In this document: piece by piece, positions 55,149-63,630 of the stretch
How the letters are laid out: every line of letters starts with the position of its first letter
Numbering within the stretch: the stretch's first letter is position 1
Assembly (NCBI GenBank): GCA_028817895.1
Contig: JAPPOQ010000029.1
Location: 37,157-101,156, forward strand
DNA: 64,000 nt
Direction of reading: 5' to 3'
From: Ahrensia sp.
GTDB taxonomy: Bacteria; Pseudomonadota; Alphaproteobacteria; Rhizobiales; Rhizobiaceae
Translations under genes and position numbers: made by a program
The notes under the pieces: generated by a model
The model's database searches: none
What the model saw: the letters and a program-made list of their open reading frames with translations, nothing else
What the model was told of the DNA's origin: nothing

Positions 55149-55684
55149 TGCAATTTGTCGAGCCATTCTCAATTGATCGGTTTGAACGCAGCTGTGGCAA
55201 CGACTTTGCCCGACACCTCTTTCGGCTGTGGAGACAGAATAAAGGAGGTCTCCCGCCTGAGCCGGATTTTTTTGCCGGAGTTGGCTCCGAGATCCTAGTC
55301 TTGGCTGGCGGAGTGTCACAAGACCACGAACCGTCTCTCTTATACGCTGGCGAGGACGCATTCGCGGTGAAAATCATGGGCACTGATTGGCCGAACTCTC
55401 CGGAGAATGCAGCTGCCGCTCTTGATGACGAGTATCGACGCATGGTGGTTGACGCATATGGCGCAGGGATCGCATCGGGTGAGCCGATCTACGATCTCGT
55501 TTCCGGGTGCGTTCAGCGAATGCAGCTCCGCTATGAGCGCCTTATTCTCCCGTTCGATTCGATTTCTGGGGCACGGTTTATGGTTTGCATGTCGATGGGC
55601 GTCGATGCCGTCAGTCTTGAGACAGGCCATCAATTATTCCAGCGACCCCCGCTGATCGGCAGCCTACGAAGTGGGCATCCTTGA
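55145..55684 (+). CDS. PAS_5-like sensor domain protein
   Basis: 179 residues from ATG 55145. The arrangement ARHLFRLWRQNKGGLPPEPD, DDEYRRMVVDAYGAGIASGE, EPIYDLVSGCV and YERLILPFDSISGARFMVC matches the single-domain PAS_5 proteins frequent in alphaproteobacteria. Ligand and output are unknown. The 3' end overlaps the convergent GNAT gene by 74 bases. Confidence 0.62.
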   Translation: MMQFVEPFSIDRFERSCGNDFARHLFRLWRQNKGGLPPEPDFFAGVGSEILVLAGGVSQDHEPSLLYAGEDAFAVKIMGTDWPNSPENAAAALDDEYRRMVVDAYGAGIASGEPIYDLVSGCVQRMQLRYERLILPFDSISGARFMVCMSMGVDAVSLETGHQLFQRPPLIGSLRSGHP

Positions 55685-56321
55685 GTTCTGGATCGTCTGG
55701 TTCATTCTCAAACTTGAGAACCTGCGCGTAGGTTTCTGTAAACCCCCAGGACACGGCCATTCCAGTGATCGCATGGCGTTTTCTCATCCATCCATACATG
55801 ATGCTGGGCTTCCACTCATCCCACACCATCAACATCAGATGCTGGACGACCAGTGTTGCCAGTCCCTTTTTACGCCACTTGTGAGCCGCAAATCCTTCAC
55901 CAAGATAGGCGCATGGACCAGTGATCTGCTCCGCAAAGGATGCGCTCTCCTCAAGAAGTCTGACTGGTTCGCCCTCGGCGGTTCGGAAGCATCTTTCGAA
56001 GTGTTCTTTGATGTATCGCTGCAGAGACCAACCCGTGATGTCATCGAGCCTGGCGGCAGCTATCCCAACTACATCTCCATCATCGTCAACCGCTGCCACC
56101 CACATAAATCTATGTGGCGACAGCGTGTGCAGCGATCGGCGAAAGTGCTCCCCGAGCACGCCCTTTCCCATACGGTCTGCAATCACCTCAAGATCCCTGT
56201 GATCGGTACCGTATCGAAGGTGGAGCGCCCCCAGATCGCATATCTTCTGGCCCAGCTTGCTCGCTGCTTGCCAGAGCTCCAGTTTGTTGATGGCAGCCAC
56301 AAACTCTGCCTCCTGGGACAT
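55611..56321 (-). CDS. GNAT-like acetyltransferase, prophage cargo
   Basis: 236 residues from ATG 56321. The GNAT core is VAAVDDDGDVVGIAAARLDD, then YLGEGFAAHKWRKKGLATLV in motif A position, and the final SWGFTETYAQVLKFE. Position at the extreme regulatory end of the prophage, outside the conserved Mu gene set, indicates cargo. No clear ribosome site; the frame extends to 56465. Confidence 0.65.
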   Translation of the reverse strand: MSQEAEFVAAINKLELWQAASKLGQKICDLGALHLRYGTDHRDLEVIADRMGKGVLGEHFRRSLHTLSPHRFMWVAAVDDDGDVVGIAAARLDDITGWSLQRYIKEHFERCFRTAEGEPVRLLEESASFAEQITGPCAYLGEGFAAHKWRKKGLATLVVQHLMLMVWDEWKPSIMYGWMRKRHAITGMAVSWGFTETYAQVLKFENEPDDPELKDAHFVGCRSAGVAGIIDGLSQD

Positions 56322-56656
56322 GGCCGGACGGTCTAGTATCACCTTTTTGTGGTCGTCGGAAACGGCAGATTTGGATGCAAGCGAGTGCCAAAAGTTTTGA
56401 GCAGCAACGCCGACCCTTTTGGCGCACGAATATTGTGTTCTTTCAATGTGTTGTGTCTGTTGCATCGCCCTCCAACCCCCCTTTTGGCATCAGTTCCAAA
56501 AGTCGGTTTGGATTTTGCGCCGATCAGGCGGTCATTGTGAATGACAGTCTGGCCGAAAAAGCGTTATTGAAAGGGCATTTAGCCGCTTTTGAAGGGTTCT
56601 TGATGGCAACGGCCGACCTTGCGCGTCCCTGGGCGCTCGCGACCGTTTTTTCCTTC

Positions 56657-56668
56657 CACTGCAGATTT
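56657..56668 (-). other. Internal right-end transposase site (R2)
   Basis: CACTGCAGATTT, identical over 12 bases to the terminal site at 56773-56784 and to the complement of L1. It lies 116 bases inside R1. Confidence 0.72.
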
Positions 56669-56741
56669 GGTGCCGTCTCACCTCCCAAAGCCAATATCCT
56701 GAATGACTGGCGTTTGTGGTTTATTGTCAAAGGCTTCCGCC

Positions 56742-56772
56742 AATTCCCACTTAATCCCGCCTATTCCCGCCT
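56742..56772. repeat. Three short direct repeats next to R1
   Basis: AATTCCCACTT, AATCCCGCCT and ATTCCCGCCT follow one another at 10-11-base spacing directly inside the terminal site. They could be protein-binding sites for end synapsis; no counterpart is seen at the left end. Confidence 0.5.
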
Positions 56773-56799
56773 CACTGCAGATTTATGTGTCCCCTTACA
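56773..56799 (-). other. Prophage right terminus with transposase site R1
   Basis: CACTGCAGATTT (56773-56784) followed by ATGTGTCCCCTTACA to the last prophage base. In reverse it mirrors the left terminus with one base difference in spacing. Confidence 0.85.
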
Positions 56800-56804
56800 G
56801 TCGA
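56800..56804. repeat. Right target-site duplication GTCGA
   Basis: Matches 16404-16408. Joining the two flanks restores a continuous host sequence ...TGGTTGTCGATTTGCAG.... Confidence 0.9.
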
Positions 56805-56882
56805 TTTGCAGTTGATCTCACATGGGACGCTGACCTGCCGACGCTCCATGCCTGCACTCGTATCCTGACTCTGATGCTTGCT

Positions 56883-57935
56883 TCAGGCGCTTCCCACGGG
56901 GAATGCGATGCGTCCATCAACACGGGCCTTGTTGAACTCTCTTAGTCGCGCAAATACATCCACGCCTAGCTGCCGATAGGCGTCCAGAATGTCGACCATC
57001 ACCCAGTTCTCGCGGATCAGACCATCCTCGATTCGCCAGAAATCCAGCGAACACATGGTGATTTTTTTGCCGGACGGAGCGATGCCCATCCAGCCGTCAT
57101 GCGTGACGGTCTGAATCATATTCGGCCAACCCGTTACGCCGACATATGATCCATCACCAAAAAAATGATACGTGATTTCATCGATGTAACGCCCGCGATC
57201 CGGCATCGCATTCAGAAAGGGGATCTGATGCCAGTTTCGAAACCCGGCAATTCCGCGACCGGTACCGATGCCCGCGGGGCCATACCAGTTCATGCGAGGA
57301 TGCCAAAAGCGCGGCATCTCCATCATGTCCGGGCCACCGAGAGCGGGATGACGCTTCATATGTTGAAGCATTTCGACAACGTGGTCGCATGACGATTTGG
57401 CTTGTGTTTCGTCCCACGGTCCAGCCACCAGTCCATCAAGCGTCGCCGGGCCGGGAATGCAGAATTCGAGACCAAGCGAGGGCGCCATGGGCCAGGCTTT
57501 TGCCTGCATCATGAGTTCGGGAATATCCCACAAGGCCTGGATCTCGGTGACCTTGCCATCTTCAAATTTGTAGAATTCGTGGAATCTCATATGGGCCAGA
57601 TGGCCGGTCGGCGGGATGTCCAGCCACGGCGCGACGAAAGTTCCGAAATAGTGCCCGCCGCAGCCGATCCAATCGCCGCCATGTTCGGTTCTCCCGCCCA
57701 TGACAATCCAGTCGCGCCGCTCAAGGTCCGGCATCGCGGCAAACAGCGAAGCGTAGGAACTGTCATAATGCTCGTCTGGCCCCTGCACATCCCCAAGTGG
57801 CCAGGCCATGTGAATGACTGCATCCGGGGCAATGACATCTTCCAGCGCCCGCCGCACGGCGTTTTCGTCGAAGTCGACCATAGCTGAGCGCAAGGGCGCT
57901 AGAGACGTTTTATTGGCCGTGTGAATGTCGGTCAC
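56883..57935 (-). CDS. Tandem NTF2/SnoaL-like protein
   Basis: 350 residues with two SnoaL-like halves (about 15-165 and 180-340). Marks are VIHMAWPLGDVQGPDEHYDS and YFGTFVAPWLDIPPTGHLAH in the first, MNWYGPAGIGTGRGIAGFRN and WRIEDGLIRENWVMVDILDA in the second. The fold binds small molecules and can catalyse aldol-type or hydration steps; the substrate is not evident. Follows the ABC permease genes by 26 bp and likely shares their transcript. Confidence 0.82.
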   Translation of the reverse strand: MTDIHTANKTSLAPLRSAMVDFDENAVRRALEDVIAPDAVIHMAWPLGDVQGPDEHYDSSYASLFAAMPDLERRDWIVMGGRTEHGGDWIGCGGHYFGTFVAPWLDIPPTGHLAHMRFHEFYKFEDGKVTEIQALWDIPELMMQAKAWPMAPSLGLEFCIPGPATLDGLVAGPWDETQAKSSCDHVVEMLQHMKRHPALGGPDMMEMPRFWHPRMNWYGPAGIGTGRGIAGFRNWHQIPFLNAMPDRGRYIDEITYHFFGDGSYVGVTGWPNMIQTVTHDGWMGIAPSGKKITMCSLDFWRIEDGLIRENWVMVDILDAYRQLGVDVFARLREFNKARVDGRIAFPVGSA

Positions 57936-57961
57936 GCTTGACCTCTTCGCTTCTGTACAGC

Positions 57962-58849
57962 TTATCCCTTGACCGCACCGGCTGTCAGTCCGCTGACGAT
58001 CTGGCGCTGGAAGAACAGCACCAGCACGAACAGGGGAGCCGTGGCTGACACCACCGCGGCGACTGCGAACATGACGTTTCCTTCCACCTGGGTGGTGCCG
58101 AGAAAACCGGCAATTGCGGGGATGATCGTTTCGTTCTCCTCCGACAGCAGCATCGTCGTGATCGCAAAATCATTATATGCAAGCAGAAAGGAAAACAGGC
58201 CGGTTGTAATCACGCCTGGCCACATCACCGGCACAATAACGTGGCGGAACGCCTCGAAGCGTGTGCATCCGTCAACCATCGCGCTCTCATCCAGGTCCTT
58301 GGGAATGTTGAGGAAGAAGGAATGCAGCATCCACAGCGTGAAAGGCTGATTGATCGCCACAAGCACGATGATGGTAGTGGGAAGGATGCCCCAAATGTTC
58401 CATTCAAAAAACGGCAACATGTAACCCGACACCAGCGTGATATGCGGCATGGCACGGAACACCAGAGCCGCCATTAAGATCCAGAAAGCATATCGGAACC
58501 CGGAACGGGCAAGCGCGTAGCCGCCAAGCGTGCCAAACGTCAGGGAAATCACGACGGTGAATGACACCACGATCAAAGTGTTCAGCGAATTACGCCAGAA
58601 CTCTTCCTGTATCCAGGCTCCAAAGTAGCCATTGCCGGTGAAGGGGCCGCCGGTTTCACGGATCGTGTAGATACCGTAGATCGCATTGGCCCAGTCTGCT
58701 TTTGAAAAGAAATCCGCTTCAACTTTGAAAGAGCCCCAGATCGTCCACAAAAAGGGGAAGGCTGCGATAACCAACCAGAGCGCGACGAGCGACATCGCCA
58801 ACACCCGCAGGATCGACTTTCCGCCCTTTCCCTTGTGCTGCATATTCAT
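57962..58849 (-). CDS. Carbohydrate-type ABC transporter permease (MalG family)
   Basis: 295 residues, six membrane segments. The EAA loop that docks the ATPase is SAMVDGCTRFEAFRHVIVPV. With the preceding MalF-type permease it forms the membrane channel. No ATPase gene is in the window; a shared or distant MsmX-like ATPase is likely. Confidence 0.92.
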   Translation of the reverse strand: MNMQHKGKGGKSILRVLAMSLVALWLVIAAFPFLWTIWGSFKVEADFFSKADWANAIYGIYTIRETGGPFTGNGYFGAWIQEEFWRNSLNTLIVVSFTVVISLTFGTLGGYALARSGFRYAFWILMAALVFRAMPHITLVSGYMLPFFEWNIWGILPTTIIVLVAINQPFTLWMLHSFFLNIPKDLDESAMVDGCTRFEAFRHVIVPVMWPGVITTGLFSFLLAYNDFAITTMLLSEENETIIPAIAGFLGTTQVEGNVMFAVAAVVSATAPLFVLVLFFQRQIVSGLTAGAVKG

Positions 58850-58853
58850 CCCC

Positions 58854-59903
58854 TCACTTGACCCTTCGATTGAACTCGCGCCACGTTCGGATCAACACGG
58901 GCGTCAGAAGGATGACGACGCCGATGATCGTCATCATTGAGGTTGCCCCTGCTGACCCGAAGAGCGGGTTTCCGGCTTCACGCAGGTCGTTGAAAATGAT
59001 CCAGGATAGGGACTGCGCATGGGCTTGCGCTGAAAAGCTGACGATGGGCTCAAAGACTCGAAAATTGTCCATCAGCAGCATCAGTGTGACGAAATAGACA
59101 AGCGGCATGAGATGGGGAACGACCACATAGGTCATGGCCTGCCATTTGGATGCGCCGTCAATCATGGCAGCTTCCAGTGTATTCTGCGGCACAGTTTGAA
59201 GACCGGCATAGAATGTGATGAAGCTGAATGGGAGCGTGTGCCACACGCCATAGACCATCAGCATGATCCACATCAGCGGGGTTGAAGCCTTCAGGCTCAG
59301 GGACGGGTCATCAAATATCAACTGTAGCGTGGCGCCGATGATGCCATCACCGTCGACCATCCAGAATAGAATGAGCGACCCAACCAGCGGTGTGACCAGG
59401 AACGGCAGCAGAGACACAAAAATCGACGGCCCTCTGATGATCTTGGGAAGAGCGTTCACTCCGACCGCGATGGCAAGACCGAGGAGGATCACCAGGGGTG
59501 TAACCACAAGCGTGTAAGTGAGTGTGAAGGCCAGCGCCTTGTAGAATGGCAGGTTGAATACCCGGTCCAGAAAAGTACGCGTATCCGGCATGCTGTTCCA
59601 AGCTTCGACGATCTCGGCAAAGGCAAGGTGGGATCGGTTTGTGTAGGTGTTGAAGCCGTTGAACTGACCCAATGGCTGCTCGGAACGCAGCTTCTCAGTT
59701 GCTTCGGTATCGACCGAGGTCGTCTTGGTACAACCAAACGGCCCACAGCTTTCGGAAACCACGATCACCTGCTGATGTTGAATGTGCAGGGACTGGATGA
59801 AAACCGAAATGATCGGCAAGGCGATGAAGAGGACCATGGCCGAGAGAGTCGGCGTCATGAACCAGAAGAATGTGCTGTGTTTCACTGGCTTGCCCGATGG
59901 CAA
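58854..59903 (-). CDS. Carbohydrate-type ABC transporter permease (MalF family)
   Basis: 349 residues, six membrane segments plus a periplasmic insert (about residues 45-110) with SESCGPFGCTKT, two cysteines. EAA loop AAMIDGASKWQAMTYVVVPH. Four bases before the MalG-type gene. Confidence 0.92.
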   Translation of the reverse strand: MPSGKPVKHSTFFWFMTPTLSAMVLFIALPIISVFIQSLHIQHQQVIVVSESCGPFGCTKTTSVDTEATEKLRSEQPLGQFNGFNTYTNRSHLAFAEIVEAWNSMPDTRTFLDRVFNLPFYKALAFTLTYTLVVTPLVILLGLAIAVGVNALPKIIRGPSIFVSLLPFLVTPLVGSLILFWMVDGDGIIGATLQLIFDDPSLSLKASTPLMWIMLMVYGVWHTLPFSFITFYAGLQTVPQNTLEAAMIDGASKWQAMTYVVVPHLMPLVYFVTLMLLMDNFRVFEPIVSFSAQAHAQSLSWIIFNDLREAGNPLFGSAGATSMMTIIGVVILLTPVLIRTWREFNRRVK

Positions 59904-59946
59904 AGTCGACTGCGGGAGGAGTGTGCCTCCCCCCGCATCACAACGA

Positions 59947-61191
59947 TTACTCCAGGAAACCGGCTTCTTTTGCCGATGTCACATAAGCGGCCTCAACGTC
60001 CGCAAGGGTCTGCTCGGCGCTCTCGCTTCCCTTGAGAAAGTCGACCAGCTCCGCGCCGAGCGCATTGTGCATGAGGTTGATGTAGGGGACCATCGGGTAG
60101 GCCTTCGCGCCACCGACAACGGTCTCCGTGACTCCCGCTGCGGCTGGTCCGGGTTTGAAGCCATCAAGCAACCAGATGGCATCATCATTGTGCTTGGCAA
60201 CCATATCGGCAGTCATGGCGCTGACAAGGGCAGCAAATGTTGCTTCGGCTTCTGCGTCCGGCACATTCTTGGCAATGGTGATCCCGTCCCACCACAGTGT
60301 GGCGGCTGGAATTGAGCCGTCCGCAACTGTTGGCGCTCCGGCCAGAACAGTATTTGAGGTCACCTCTTCGGTCGATCCCTCATTGTCCAGAACGGCACCG
60401 CCGCGCGAGCCCCACATGATGCCCAAAGCCGCTTTCCCTGCTTCCCAGGTGGCCTGCGTCTCATTGGATGCCTGGCTCAAATGATCGGGATGCGCATATT
60501 CAACCAGCGCCTTGATGTCTTCCAGAGCAGCGAGTGCCTTCTCATTGTTGATGTTCGGCTCGGCAGTTCCCTCTTTGAAGAACTCCCCGCCATGGGCCAG
60601 ATAAAACAGGTTGAACACCTCGCCGACATTCCAGCCGACCTTCATGTTCATTACCAGAGGATGTTCCATGATGCCGGCCTCGCGAATGGCCTTGGCAGCG
60701 ACAATCATGTCTTCCACGCTTTTGGGCGTCTGTGAAATTCCAACTTTCTCCAGCACATCCTTGCGCACGAACAGGTGCTGCGAGTTGGCCATGAATGCGA
60801 CGGCCATGATATTGCCATCGACCTTGATGAGTTGATTGGGTTTGAGATCCTTGCCGTATTTTTCAACCAGATCGTTAAGTGGCCTGACCAATCCATCATT
60901 CATGAGCTGCGTCAGCGTCGAGTTGGCCACGATCACGGAGGTATATTCCGCCGGATTTGGTGTAAGCGCTGCGTTCATGATGTCGCGCGTATTGTCTTTC
61001 AGCGTAACGGTGAATTCCTGAGCGGCGGCACCACAATTTTCCTTTGCAGTGCCGGAGATGGCCTGAATTGCTGGAAAGTCGCTGCCCAACACGCGGATCG
61101 ACTGAGCCTCCGGACCGCAACCGGCCGCGTATGATACCGAGCCCATCAGACACGTCATCGCGCCTGCCAGAATGAGTTTCTTCAAAGACAT
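59947..61191 (-). CDS. ABC transporter solute-binding protein, family 1
   Basis: 414 residues with a signal peptide (about 1-22, ...CLMGSVSYAAG). Landmarks are DNTRDIMNAALTPNPAEYTS, the IMAVAFMANSQHLFVRKDVL hinge and WWDGITIAKNVPDAEA. Binds a sugar or related solute in the periplasm and delivers it to the two permeases. GGGAG lies 6 bases before ATG. The preceding 105 bases hold CCGGC/GCCGG arms and two GAAACCG direct repeats (possible regulator site). Confidence 0.92.
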   Translation of the reverse strand: MSLKKLILAGAMTCLMGSVSYAAGCGPEAQSIRVLGSDFPAIQAISGTAKENCGAAAQEFTVTLKDNTRDIMNAALTPNPAEYTSVIVANSTLTQLMNDGLVRPLNDLVEKYGKDLKPNQLIKVDGNIMAVAFMANSQHLFVRKDVLEKVGISQTPKSVEDMIVAAKAIREAGIMEHPLVMNMKVGWNVGEVFNLFYLAHGGEFFKEGTAEPNINNEKALAALEDIKALVEYAHPDHLSQASNETQATWEAGKAALGIMWGSRGGAVLDNEGSTEEVTSNTVLAGAPTVADGSIPAATLWWDGITIAKNVPDAEAEATFAALVSAMTADMVAKHNDDAIWLLDGFKPGPAAAGVTETVVGGAKAYPMVPYINLMHNALGAELVDFLKGSESAEQTLADVEAAYVTSAKEAGFLE

Positions 61192-61296
61192 GGTTTTCTC
61201 CCTGTTTTCAATTGTGTGCCGGCATTCCAGCGCCGGTTCTCGTCATTGACCGATCTCTTTACTTTTCCCACAACGGTTTCAGTTCACCGGTTTCAA

Positions 61297-62442
61297 TCAC
61301 CATTGTGCCCCATTCTTCAGCAATTCGCGAGCGATGATCATGCGCTGGACCTGGTTGGTTCCTTCATATATCTGCGTGATCTTTGCGTCGCGATACAGCC
61401 GCTCCACTTCAAAACCGCGAATGTAACCAGAGCCGCCGAACACTTGAACCGCATCTGCCGTTCGCGCAACCGCCATGTCGCCTGCAAAACACTTGGCCAT
61501 GGAACAGGCCTTAGTGGCGTCTTCGCCACGATCAATTTTCGTCGCGGCAGAATGAACGAGCAGGCGAGCGGCCTCAATGTCCTTTGCGATGTCTGCAAGC
61601 AGCCATTGGACGCCCTGAAACTCGGCAATCTGCCTTCTAAACTGTTTACGCTGCTGGGCGTAATCCAACGCAGCTTCCAAGCCCGCCTGCGCAATTCCAA
61701 CGGCAAGGGCGGCGATGCCGACACGGCCCTTGTCCAGAACGCTCATCATGATGTGAAAGCCGCGCCCTTCCTCGCCCAACAGAGCGTCAACTGGCAAATT
61801 GACATCGTTGAATGTCAGCCCACCAACCTGGCTGGCGCGCTGACCCATCTTGTGCTCTTTCGGGCCGCGCTCCACACCCTTTGCATGCAGATCGACGATG
61901 AAGATCGACATGCCTCGATGTCCGGCTTCCTTGTCCGTCTTTGCCAAGACAAATCCCACATCAGCCACGGGAGCATTGTGGATCCACAGCTTGCCGCCAT
62001 TGAGACGCCAGCCATCACCGTCGCGAACCGCCTCCGTACGAATTCCCGAGACGTCGGTACCCGCCTCCGCCTCGGTTATGCAGTAGGCAACTTTGGTTTC
62101 CATGGTCAGCGCTGGCTTCAGCCAAGCTTGCCTCTGAGCTTCGCTTCCGTGGCGGACAAGAAGTGTGGAGATTAGTTCGACGAGGCCGCATTGATCGGCC
62201 ACGGACGAATAACCGCGCGACAATTCCTCCATGACCAAACCATAGGCCAAAGTGTCAAAACCCGGTCCGCCCAACTCTTCCGGCACGCATATGCCAAACA
62301 GGCCGAGCTGGGCCATCTCTTTGTAAAGCTCGGCAGGAAAACTCTCGTCGCGATCAAGCTTCTCGGCGGTCGGGCGAACCGCGTTGTTTGCAAAATCCCG
62401 CGCCATGTCGCGCAGCTGTCTATGTGTGTCGGTCAGATACAC
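61297..62442 (-). CDS. Acyl-CoA dehydrogenase
   Basis: 381 residues from GTG 62442 (YLTDTHRQLRDMARDFA), with AGAGG 7 bases upstream; the ATG at 62487 would add 15 residues across the palindrome. FAD/acyl motifs are YCITEAEAGTDVSGIRT, KLWIHNAPVAD, DKGRVGIAALAVGIAQ, and the catalytic-base region YRDAKITQIYEGTNQVQRM. Oxidises acyl-CoA to enoyl-CoA. Substrate length unknown; may be linked to MaoC-like hydration. Confidence 0.94.
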   Translation of the reverse strand: MYLTDTHRQLRDMARDFANNAVRPTAEKLDRDESFPAELYKEMAQLGLFGICVPEELGGPGFDTLAYGLVMEELSRGYSSVADQCGLVELISTLLVRHGSEAQRQAWLKPALTMETKVAYCITEAEAGTDVSGIRTEAVRDGDGWRLNGGKLWIHNAPVADVGFVLAKTDKEAGHRGMSIFIVDLHAKGVERGPKEHKMGQRASQVGGLTFNDVNLPVDALLGEEGRGFHIMMSVLDKGRVGIAALAVGIAQAGLEAALDYAQQRKQFRRQIAEFQGVQWLLADIAKDIEAARLLVHSAATKIDRGEDATKACSMAKCFAGDMAVARTADAVQVFGGSGYIRGFEVERLYRDAKITQIYEGTNQVQRMIIARELLKNGAQW

Positions 62443-62456
62443 GAAAACACCTCTGA

Positions 62457-62472
62457 GTAACTGATCAGTTAC
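62457..62472. promoter_or_regulatory. Perfect 16-bp palindrome upstream of the acyl-CoA dehydrogenase gene
   Basis: GTAACTGATCAGTTAC, an exact inverted repeat 14 bases upstream of GTG 62442. Shares RTAAC-N6-GTTAC with the site at 62581-62596. Confidence 0.65.
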
Positions 62473-62580
62473 ATACGGTAGAGGCACCAGTCGGTCAACG
62501 ATCGGACCGGCTGCACGATACTTGCTCTGGAAGCGATGATGGAAAGCGAAACCGCTTGATGGAGACCCGGTGCTACGGAT

Positions 62581-62596
62581 ATAACCAGATGGTTAC
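62581..62596. promoter_or_regulatory. Related palindrome upstream of the aldo/keto reductase gene
   Basis: ATAACCAGATGGTTAC, arms TAACCA/TGGTTA, 17 bases before ATG 62614. With the site at 62457 it suggests one regulator acting on both divergent genes. Confidence 0.6.
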
Positions 62597-62613
62597 TTAA
62601 TGGAGAGTGCATC

Positions 62614-63630
62614 ATGGATCCTTCTCACAAACGCAAATTCGGTCGTGTCGATCTGGAGGTTACCAGCTTCGCTTTTGGCACGGCGCCGGTGGGGAACATT
62701 TTTCGAGAGATCGATGAAGAAACCAGCGACGCCATGTTCCAGACGAGCTGGGATGCAGGCGTGCGTTTCTATGACACGGCACCTATGTATGGCCATGGAC
62801 TTTCCGAACTTCGGACGGGCCAATCGCTGCGTTGGAAGAATCGCGATGATTTTGTCCTCTCCTCAAAGGTCGGCAGGTGCCTGAAGCCTGCCCGAAGAGA
62901 AGATATCGACTTTGCGCCATGGAACAATGCTGCACCCTTCACCATGCATTTCGACTATTCCTATGATGGAACGATGCGGGCGTTTGAGGATTCCTTACAG
63001 CGATTGGCGCTTGAAAGGATGGACATCTGCTTCATCCACGACATCGATGTGTTCACACGCGGCGACGAGCAGCCGGAAGTCTTCGCGCGGGCCATGGACG
63101 GATGCTGGAAGGCACTCGCTCAACTGCGCGATGAGGGTGTTGTCAAAGCAATCGGCGTAGGCGTGAATGAGTGGGAGGTCTGCCAGGCAGCACTGGAGCA
63201 ACGTGACTTTGACTGCTTCCTTCTCGCCGGTCGCTACACGCTTTTAGAACAGGAGGCGCTCGACACCTTTCTGCCCCTTTGCGAAGAACGTGAGGCGGTC
63301 GTGGTGGTCGGCGGCGGGTTCAACTCAGGCATCTTGGCGACGGGAGCGGTCGAGGGAGCGAAGTACAACTACGCGCCCGCACCACCAGAGATCATAGAGA
63401 AGGTATCGGGCATTGAGCGAATCTGCGCTGCCCACAATGTCCCCTTGCCCGCTGCTGCGCTGCAGTTCGTTGTCGCCCATCCCGCCATTCCAAGCTTTAT
63501 CGCCGGCACGCGGACGGTGGAGCAATTGGAGAAGAATCTCGCCTGGTTCGGCCATCCAATTCCATCAGACTTTTGGGCTGAACTGAAATCGGCAGGACTT
63601 TTGCGGGAAGATGCGCCGATTCCATCGTGA
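62614..63630 (+). CDS. Aldo/keto reductase, D-threo-aldose 1-dehydrogenase-like
   Basis: 338 residues from ATG 62614 with GGAGAG upstream. AKR catalytic set: Asp54 and Tyr59 in VRFYDTAPMYGHGLSE, Lys85 in LSSKVGR, His142 in ICFIHDIDVF. The short VVVGGGFNSGILATG and PSFIAGTRTVEQLEKNLAWF suit the L-fucose/D-threo-aldose dehydrogenase branch, which oxidises aldoses with NAD(P). Its stop overlaps the next frame (GTGA). Confidence 0.92.
   Translation: MDPSHKRKFGRVDLEVTSFAFGTAPVGNIFREIDEETSDAMFQTSWDAGVRFYDTAPMYGHGLSELRTGQSLRWKNRDDFVLSSKVGRCLKPARREDIDFAPWNNAAPFTMHFDYSYDGTMRAFEDSLQRLALERMDICFIHDIDVFTRGDEQPEVFARAMDGCWKALAQLRDEGVVKAIGVGVNEWEVCQAALEQRDFDCFLLAGRYTLLEQEALDTFLPLCEEREAVVVVGGGFNSGILATGAVEGAKYNYAPAPPEIIEKVSGIERICAAHNVPLPAAALQFVVAHPAIPSFIAGTRTVEQLEKNLAWFGHPIPSDFWAELKSAGLLREDAPIPS

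Larger units (their letters stand above)
16409..56799. mobile_element. Complete Mu-like transposable prophage, 40,391 bp
   Basis: The left terminus reads TGTAGCGGGCGCG then TAAATCTGCAGTGA. The right terminus, on the reverse strand, reads TGTAAGGGGACACA then TAAATCTGCAGTGA. Both ends are flanked by GTCGA. Inside are a MuA-type transposase, a MuB ATPase, Ner, GemA, Mor, a full Mu-type head, and a contractile tail module. Most genes run from right to left, so the regulatory end is at 56.8 kb and the distal end at 16.4 kb. The insertion lies in the gap between tRNA-Ser and an NTF2-like gene and breaks no recognisable host gene. All essential structural classes appear intact; only the BRO gene is broken. 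Confidence 0.96.
56322..56799. other. Gene-free right end of the prophage with repeat motifs
   Basis: No gene is supported in these 478 bases. They hold four CCAAAAG/CTTTTGG units in alternating orientation (56388-56394, 56416-56422, 56481-56487, 56496-56502), transposase-type sites, and three imperfect TTCCCGCC-type direct repeats at 56742-56772. Confidence 0.7.

Noticed and set aside
61216..62175. Plus-strand 319-codon frame across the acyl-CoA dehydrogenase
   Set aside because: Shadow of a strongly conserved gene on the other strand; its composition lacks a fold.
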